Source: an uncultured Bacteroidota bacterium
GTDB taxonomy: Bacteria > Bacteroidota > Bacteroidia > Chitinophagales > Chitinophagaceae
Length of the DNA: 64,000 nt
Assembly: GCA_903904855.1 (NCBI GenBank)
Contig: CAIVEH010000167.1
Span: forward strand, 1 to 64,000
Reading direction: 5' to 3'
A program made the translations under genes and the position numbers. Below, piece after piece: positions 58,521-64,000 of the stretch. The notes below the pieces were generated by a model. The model worked only from the letters and a program-made list of their open reading frames with translations, was not told the DNA's origin and ran no database searches. Positions within the stretch are counted from its first letter, which is position 1; every line of letters begins with the position of its first letter.

Positions 58521-61055
58521 ATGCCCGATTTTCCTCATTTAAAGTTACCATTTAAGGTTGATGGTGTAATTAAGCCTTCTAATAGAAGATTTGGAACAGA
58601 ACCGAACGAGAGGACGGTAGGAAATAGAGTGAATAGGCAGCAGCATGGACAATACCTGGGCGCGTCAGCAAATACACTTCTTGAAAGTTGGAAAGACCTA
58701 AAAGCGAAAAAACAAAAAGAAGGGTTAGATCTTCCAAATTCAGATGACATTCCCGTGTTTTTGAAGATCGATACATCGGTTTTTAATATTGATTCTTTAA
58801 CTAATTGGGGAATAGAAATTATTTCTGAGGAACAAGAGGGATATATAATCGGAGCTTCTCTTGATGGACTTCAATCATTTCAAGAAAATATAAACCAATT
58901 CCTAAATGAAGATGGCCGTTACAGAGATAAGGCGGCACAAATCTGGGAGTTTGTTACTGATGATAATTGGCGGGTTGAACAACTTTTGAAGGGGGATTTA
59001 GGTAGCATTTGGGGAAATCTTGAAAATGAAACGGTATATACCGTTGAGTTGGGAGTTTCTTGCTACGTAGCGAATAAAAAAAATTATCCGAATAGAACAG
59101 ATTTTGATTCAGAAGACAGGTATATACGGAAAGTAGAAGAATATAATGAACATGAAAGATCATTACAGATAGCTCGAGGCGATAAACAAATCTTAAGAGA
59201 AAATGAAGTTGAAGGCTACGTACAATTATACGGGGGAACAATGCAGGATATGTGGGACAATGAAACGGATGCCATATTTTTTAAGTTGTCAATTAATGGA
59301 ATCGGATTAAGGGACATTGTATTTACTTATCAATATCTATATGAGGTAAAATTAAGTGTTACATATAATATTGAAACAGCAGAGGGTATTTTAGATGATG
59401 ATTACCAGGTAAATATAATAGCACCGATTGCCACCGCGCCTAAAGTGTGTGTCATAGACAGCGGTATTCAAGAAGGTCATAGGTTACTATCTTTAGCGAT
59501 TGATAGTGCAAATTCCAGATCTTATGTTGAAGGGGATGCTTCTACAGCAGATCATGTTCGGCAATCTGGGCATGGAACTAAAGTCGCAGGTGCCGTTTTG
59601 TACCCATATCAAATACCAAAGAATGGAGACTATCAATTAGAAAGTTTTATCCAAAATGCTCGTATCTTGGATAATAGGAAAAGAATAAGTGACAATAGGT
59701 TTGTACCTGCATTACTACAACAAATTGTAGCAGATTATCCTGAAACAAGAATATTTAATTTATCTGTCACTGAAGATTCTGCATTCATGGGCACGCATAT
59801 GCCTTCTTTGGCAGCTTCAATTGACAAGCTTACTCATGAAAAGGATATTCTTTTTATTGTTGCGGCAGGTAATTTGTATCATAGTTCGGTAGTCCCGAAC
59901 AACCCGGGAATTATCGAGCACATTGCTGCCGGTAAAACGTATCCTGATTACCTTGATGAAAATACTTCCGGAATTTCAAATCCCGGTGTAAGTTATTTTG
60001 CAATAACTGTTGGTTCAATTTCAATGGCCAATTATGAAGACGATGACTATAAATCAATGGCAGGGACAAATTATGTTTCTCCGTTTTCAAGAACAGGTCT
60101 TGGACTCTGGGGAAATATAAAGCCGGATGTTGTTGAGTTTGGTGGAGATTTAGCAAAAAACAAAAACTCTGATGAATTAAAAATTGAGGAATTACTTTGT
60201 CCAGAGTTAGTTAGTTCTACTATACATGGAGCAAGTGCGGTAGGAAGGGATGAAACAGGAACTTCTTACAGTGCGCCCAAAGTCAGTTTTATAGTTTCTC
60301 GTCTCCAGACTGAACATCCCAATGAAAGTGCTCAGATGTATAGAGCTTTAATCATCCAAAGTGCAAGATTGCCCAATCATTGTTTTGATAATCCTACGTT
60401 AAATGACATTAGACGTTATGGTTACGGCGTTCCTGATTTGAGCAGAGCATTAAATAACACAGCAAACCGTGTAACCTTTATCCAAAATGGAACAATCAGG
60501 GTGAAAAATGCAGATATTTATCGACTGAATATTCCGGTAGAATTGAGAGGTGAGGGAAGGGATTTTCGGGTTTTAGTTGAAGTTACACTTTCTTTTACAA
60601 CTAAAACAAGGCTTACGAGAAAGGGAGCTCACTCTTATCTTTCAAACTGGCTGGAATGGCAGTCATCAAAATACAATGAGAGTTTTACCAGCTTCAGAAA
60701 TAGGACGATTGAATACCTTGAATTAGATGACCAGGTAATTGAAGCGGGAGGAATTGAACAAGGTCTTAATTCAATAAGATGGTGCTTAAGAGAAAATCCT
60801 GCCTTTACGAACAACGGAATAAATAGGAATAATTCAACCGTACAAAAAAGTTGGGCAATTATAGAACCACATCAATTTGCCGAAGAGTTCAGTATAGCAG
60901 TTATTGGACATGCTGGATGGGATAAAAACCCCGAACATGATATTCCATATGCTCTTTGCGTTTCTTTTGAAGCAGTAGGTCAAGAATTGCGTGTTTATAA
61001 TTTGATGGCAGAGGCACAAATTGAAACTGTAATTGAGCAAGAAGTAGAAGTATAA
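58521..61055 (+). CDS. S8 family subtilisin-like serine protease, IetS-like
   Basis: Catalytic triad contexts VCVIDSGIQ (D), SGHGTKVAGAV (H), GTSYSAPKVSF (S). Confidence 0.9.
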   Translation: MPDFPHLKLPFKVDGVIKPSNRRFGTEPNERTVGNRVNRQQHGQYLGASANTLLESWKDLKAKKQKEGLDLPNSDDIPVFLKIDTSVFNIDSLTNWGIEIISEEQEGYIIGASLDGLQSFQENINQFLNEDGRYRDKAAQIWEFVTDDNWRVEQLLKGDLGSIWGNLENETVYTVELGVSCYVANKKNYPNRTDFDSEDRYIRKVEEYNEHERSLQIARGDKQILRENEVEGYVQLYGGTMQDMWDNETDAIFFKLSINGIGLRDIVFTYQYLYEVKLSVTYNIETAEGILDDDYQVNIIAPIATAPKVCVIDSGIQEGHRLLSLAIDSANSRSYVEGDASTADHVRQSGHGTKVAGAVLYPYQIPKNGDYQLESFIQNARILDNRKRISDNRFVPALLQQIVADYPETRIFNLSVTEDSAFMGTHMPSLAASIDKLTHEKDILFIVAAGNLYHSSVVPNNPGIIEHIAAGKTYPDYLDENTSGISNPGVSYFAITVGSISMANYEDDDYKSMAGTNYVSPFSRTGLGLWGNIKPDVVEFGGDLAKNKNSDELKIEELLCPELVSSTIHGASAVGRDETGTSYSAPKVSFIVSRLQTEHPNESAQMYRALIIQSARLPNHCFDNPTLNDIRRYGYGVPDLSRALNNTANRVTFIQNGTIRVKNADIYRLNIPVELRGEGRDFRVLVEVTLSFTTKTRLTRKGAHSYLSNWLEWQSSKYNESFTSFRNRTIEYLELDDQVIEAGGIEQGLNSIRWCLRENPAFTNNGINRNNSTVQKSWAIIEPHQFAEEFSIAVIGHAGWDKNPEHDIPYALCVSFEAVGQELRVYNLMAEAQIETVIEQEVEV

Positions 61056-61079
61056 ATGAATAGACTTCAGGATTATGAG

Positions 61080-61087
61080 TTTTAAAG
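61080..61087. repeat. Target-site duplication TTTTAAAG, left copy
   Basis: Identical to 62471-62478 flanking the IS. Confidence 0.85.
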
Positions 61088-61148
61088 GAGGCTGTAAATT
61101 AAACTGTGTCAAAGTCCACAAATAAGTGGAACTTTAAAAACACAGTAT

Positions 61149-62387
61149 ATGAAAAAACCGAGTAAGTCTTTTGAGTTTGACTACGAAGAGGTGAAGAACA
61201 AAGCCTTGGAGCAACTCAAAACGGGCCGTCCCCTTTTAGGAAAAGGCGGAGCATTAGCCCCATTATTTAAGTCATTTCTTGAAGCTGCCCTGGAGGCCGA
61301 ACTAGAAAACCATCTACAGGATTCGCCCCGGGAGGAGGAACAAACCAATCGCCGTAATGGGCATGGGATAAAGCAATTGCGGACCAGTGAAGGGACAATG
61401 GAACTATCTACCCCTCGCGACCGAAGTGGCAGCTTTGAGCCTGAGATCGTCAAGAAACGGCAAACCATATTAGCTGACAGTCTAGAGGATAAGATTATAG
61501 GTATGTACAGCCTTGGAATGAGCCTGCGTGATATAGCCTCGCACATTAAGGAGATATACGACACCGACATTAGCCATACGGTACTTTCAGAGATCACCGA
61601 CAGGGTCATTCCGGCTATTCGTTTGTGGCAAGGTCATGCTCTGGATCCGATCTATACAATTGTATGGCTGGATGCCATGTATTACAAGGTAAAAGACGAG
61701 AGTGGCCACATAGTTACCCGATGCCTGTACAACGTCTTAGGAATTGATCTGGAGGGCCGCAAACACCTGATGGGCATGTATGTATCCGAAAGTGAAGGCG
61801 CTAAGTTTTGGCTTAGTGTGTTGACCGATCTGCAGCAAAGAGGGGTCAAGGATATACTCATCGCTTGTATCGATAATCTTGGTGGTTTTGAAGAGGCAAT
61901 TGGTAGTATTTTCCCTAAAACGGAGGTGCAGAGCTGTATCGTCCATCAGGTTCGAAATACAATCAAATACGTAGCCAGTAAAGATGCCAAAGCGGTGGTC
62001 GCAGACGTCAAAAAAATCTATAGGGCGGTAAGTAAGGAACTGGGCGAACAGCACCTAGACGAATTTGAAGAAAAGTGGGGTAAAAAGTATCCTATTGTCA
62101 TAAAATCCTGGCGCAATAACTGGCATAAACTCAGCACGTTTTTTAAATATAGTGCTGATATCCGCAAGCTCATTTACACAACCAATACCATTGAAGGATA
62201 TCACCGACAAATCAGAAAAGTGACGAAAACGAAGGGGGCGTTTACAAACGATATGGCGCTTCTGAAGCTGGTTTATCTTGCCTCGCAGCGGATAATGGAT
62301 AAGTGGACTCAACCGCTTCAAAATTGGAGCCTTACCATTCAGCAATTAAGTATTATGTTTGACGGTAGGATGCCGGAGCTCTTTTAA
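61149..62387 (+). CDS. IS256-family (Mutator-like) transposase
   Basis: DAMYYKVKDESGHIVTRCLYNVLGIDLEGRKHLMGMYVSESEGAKFWLSVLTDLQQRGVKDILIACIDNLGGFEEAI; TTNTIEGYHRQIRKVTKTKGAF. Confidence 0.96.
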   Translation: MKKPSKSFEFDYEEVKNKALEQLKTGRPLLGKGGALAPLFKSFLEAALEAELENHLQDSPREEEQTNRRNGHGIKQLRTSEGTMELSTPRDRSGSFEPEIVKKRQTILADSLEDKIIGMYSLGMSLRDIASHIKEIYDTDISHTVLSEITDRVIPAIRLWQGHALDPIYTIVWLDAMYYKVKDESGHIVTRCLYNVLGIDLEGRKHLMGMYVSESEGAKFWLSVLTDLQQRGVKDILIACIDNLGGFEEAIGSIFPKTEVQSCIVHQVRNTIKYVASKDAKAVVADVKKIYRAVSKELGEQHLDEFEEKWGKKYPIVIKSWRNNWHKLSTFFKYSADIRKLIYTTNTIEGYHRQIRKVTKTKGAFTNDMALLKLVYLASQRIMDKWTQPLQNWSLTIQQLSIMFDGRMPELF

Positions 62388-62397
62388 AAATTTTATA

Positions 62398-62441
62398 TTC
62401 ATCATGTGTTAGGCGGGCATGCCCGCCTAACACATGATGAA
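62398..62441. terminator. 44-bp perfect palindrome inside the IS, after the transposase stop
   Basis: TTCATCATGTGTTAGGCGGGCATGCCCGCCTAACACATGATGAA reads the same on both strands. Confidence 0.8.
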
Positions 62442-62470
62442 GGACCTGACACAGTTTACTTTACACTCCC

Positions 62471-62478
62471 TTTTAAAG
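62471..62478. repeat. Target-site duplication TTTTAAAG, right copy
   Basis: Identical to 61080-61087. Confidence 0.85.
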
Positions 62479-62721
62479 TTTATTCTGACATGCACATTGC
62501 TTTCGGCAGCCGATTATATACTTTCAGTGTCTCGTCGCGATTTTGAGCAAAAGAAGTGTCATTATGCTCGTTTTAACTTCAAGGCTACAATAATGCTGAT
62601 TTGGATGATTTTGCTTTGATAATTTCAATGATATTATTTGACGTTTCGTCATATAGTCGCACACCGGCGAGACAAAACGTCGCCTCTCTTTGGTGCGGGG
62701 GCATCATTTTTTTGCCCTTAG

Positions 62722-62961
62722 TCAAGCTGGAACTTTCTGTGATTTATCAGATTTCCACCCGACCCATTTGCCAGTTTTGATGTCCAAGCCTCGGTTTCTC
62801 ATTTCCATGCACGCCATTTCAACAGGGTCAATTTTCTCGTTGATTATATCAAGAAGTATTTCCCGGTTTGTTTGGCTAAATAGGAAAAGAGGATTTAGGC
62901 AATCATCAACGATGCCCAAAGCTGCTTTCGTGCGCCACGTGTTTATCTCTGTCTGTGTCAT
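62722..62961 (-). CDS. Small hypothetical protein
   Basis: 79-aa ORF, same strand and close to 62974-63315. Confidence 0.6.
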   Translation of the reverse strand: MTQTEINTWRTKAALGIVDDCLNPLFLFSQTNREILLDIINEKIDPVEMACMEMRNRGLDIKTGKWVGWKSDKSQKVPA

Positions 62962-62973
62962 GTCTAAATGTAT

Positions 62974-63315
62974 TTAGTGTTCGGACGGAAGCAAGGCTAC
63001 GCCGGCCTCTACCCACACAGTGCAAACGTCGGCCTCAAAATAAGTCCAGGGTATATTTTGCGATTTTAACACTCTGTCGTTACCATCTGTGCAGATTACG
63101 ATGGCTGAACTGTCTTCGTTCTTACTCAGGCTCCAAACCTGAAATTCCTCGTTCTCGAGTTGTTGTTGGTAAGATGCTATCACATCGGCAAACCACCAGC
63201 ATGAAAATTTCTCACATAGTGCTTTCACCCCATCGGTGATGATCAGGCCGAAGCTAAACTTGTAATAATTGTCTGTACAATTATATTCTTTCAGAGTTTT
63301 GTTTGCATCAATCAT
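62974..63315 (-). CDS. DUF6876-like hypothetical protein
   Basis: NCTDNYYKFSFGLIITDGVKALCEKFSCWWFADVIASYQ. Confidence 0.65.
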   Translation of the reverse strand: MIDANKTLKEYNCTDNYYKFSFGLIITDGVKALCEKFSCWWFADVIASYQQQLENEEFQVWSLSKNEDSSAIVICTDGNDRVLKSQNIPWTYFEADVCTVWVEAGVALLPSEH

Positions 63316-63424
63316 TGCGCGCGTATTTTATAGCGCAGTTTAGCCAATCCTTTTTTCCTGTGGAATAGCGGGAGCGTTAATGTGGCGCAAATATGGCGCA
63401 CACATGTTTCAGTCAAAAAAAAAC

Positions 63425-63460
63425 AATAAAAAAAGGCGCTCATTGTGGGCGCCCGTTTTT
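63425..63460 (-). terminator. Rho-independent terminator for the 63481 gene
   Basis: Minus strand GGGCGCC-CACAATGA-GCGCC then TTTTTTT. Confidence 0.7.
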
Positions 63461-63480
63461 ATCTCATCTAATTTTTGGAA

Positions 63481-64000
63481 CTACTTAATTTTGTAGCCCA
63501 GGGATTTCGCTACCTTTATTAGCGGTTGGATATTCTCAAAAGTCCATTGCGATGACACTACCACCGATGTTTTATCCTTGAGTACGATGACATGATCTGG
63601 TTTAAAAAAATAACGGTCATATTTTGGCCCTGAAATTTTCCGACCTTCTTCAATCGTCTGTATCACACCGAACCTTTTAAGCAATTCGGGTTTGAAAATT
63701 CCTTGTAGCTGCAAATATGTTGTATCCGGATTGTCGGCAACATAGGCTGAAATTATTGCCCGTGCCAGCCCTCCCTTGTTGTATTCTACGCCGTTCAGTT
63801 TGAATTTTGAATTATCACGAGCGGTTGATTTTTCAGCGGGTGTTTCTTCGATGGTTTGCTGAGGCTGTTCTTTCAATGGTTGTACATCCGATGAAACATC
63901 TGCACCTTGAACAGTTTCTTCAACGACGGGTTCTATTGGCTGTTGTTTTACTTCAGTAATTACAGCAGCAGAAAATTTTGCCGTCAGTCCATCGCCCTGG
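63481..64000 (-). CDS. Hypothetical protein, truncated by the window edge
   Basis: Reading frame stays open to position 64000 (..QGDGLTAKFSAAVITEVKQQPIEPVVEETVQGADVSSDVQPLKEQ..), so the ORF-track start at 63876 is not the true start. Confidence 0.65.
   Translation of the reverse strand, partial: QGDGLTAKFSAAVITEVKQQPIEPVVEETVQGADVSSDVQPLKEQPQQTIEETPAEKSTARDNSKFKLNGVEYNKGGLARAIISAYVADNPDTTYLQLQGIFKPELLKRFGVIQTIEEGRKISGPKYDRYFFKPDHVIVLKDKTSVVVSSQWTFENIQPLIKVAKSLGYKIK

Larger units (their letters stand above)
61088..62470 (+). mobile_element. Complete IS256-family insertion sequence
   Basis: Left end GAGGCTGTAAATTAAACTGTGTC and right end (reverse complement) GGGAGTGTAAAGTAAACTGTGTC, 8-bp TSD TTTTAAAG on both sides, intact transposase. 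Confidence 0.9.

Noticed and set aside
61181-62345. Antisense ORFs inside the IS256 transposase
   Set aside because: Fully overlapped by the transposase on the opposite strand; no supporting features.

Overview
This 64 kb chromosomal window is from a Bacteroidota organism, probably Chitinophagaceae/Sphingobacteriales-like. That assignment rests on about a dozen proteins with T9SS C-terminal sorting domains, TAnnTTTG-type promoters and the overall gene content. Housekeeping content: two tRNA-Arg genes, groES/groEL, coaD, rsmD, hppD and hmgA. A minus-strand exopolysaccharide-type operon (6.5-15.6 kb) carries a heparinase-family gene split by a tandem ATAAT expansion. Accessory content: (i) a Septu-like ATPase + HNH pair plus an orphan HicB, lying between two Fe-S oxidoreductase genes that look like one operon; (ii) a 15 kb cluster (41.2-56.6 kb) of T9SS-exported DUF1566, SUMF1-like, arylsulfotransferase-like (x2), metallophosphoesterase (x2) and YHYH proteins plus a HupE/UreJ-like protein, with an embedded CnrYXH-like ECF sigma / short TM protein / CpxP-like sensor module; (iii) an IetAS-like AAA ATPase + subtilase pair followed by a complete IS256-family element with an 8-bp target duplication, next to probable mobile-element genes at the window end. 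The best candidate for an undescribed system is (ii). Three of its intergenic regions share GCCAGAA-N14-CGTC(T)AAAT, which looks like a local ECF-sigma promoter motif. All calls were made by reading the sequence; no database search was run.
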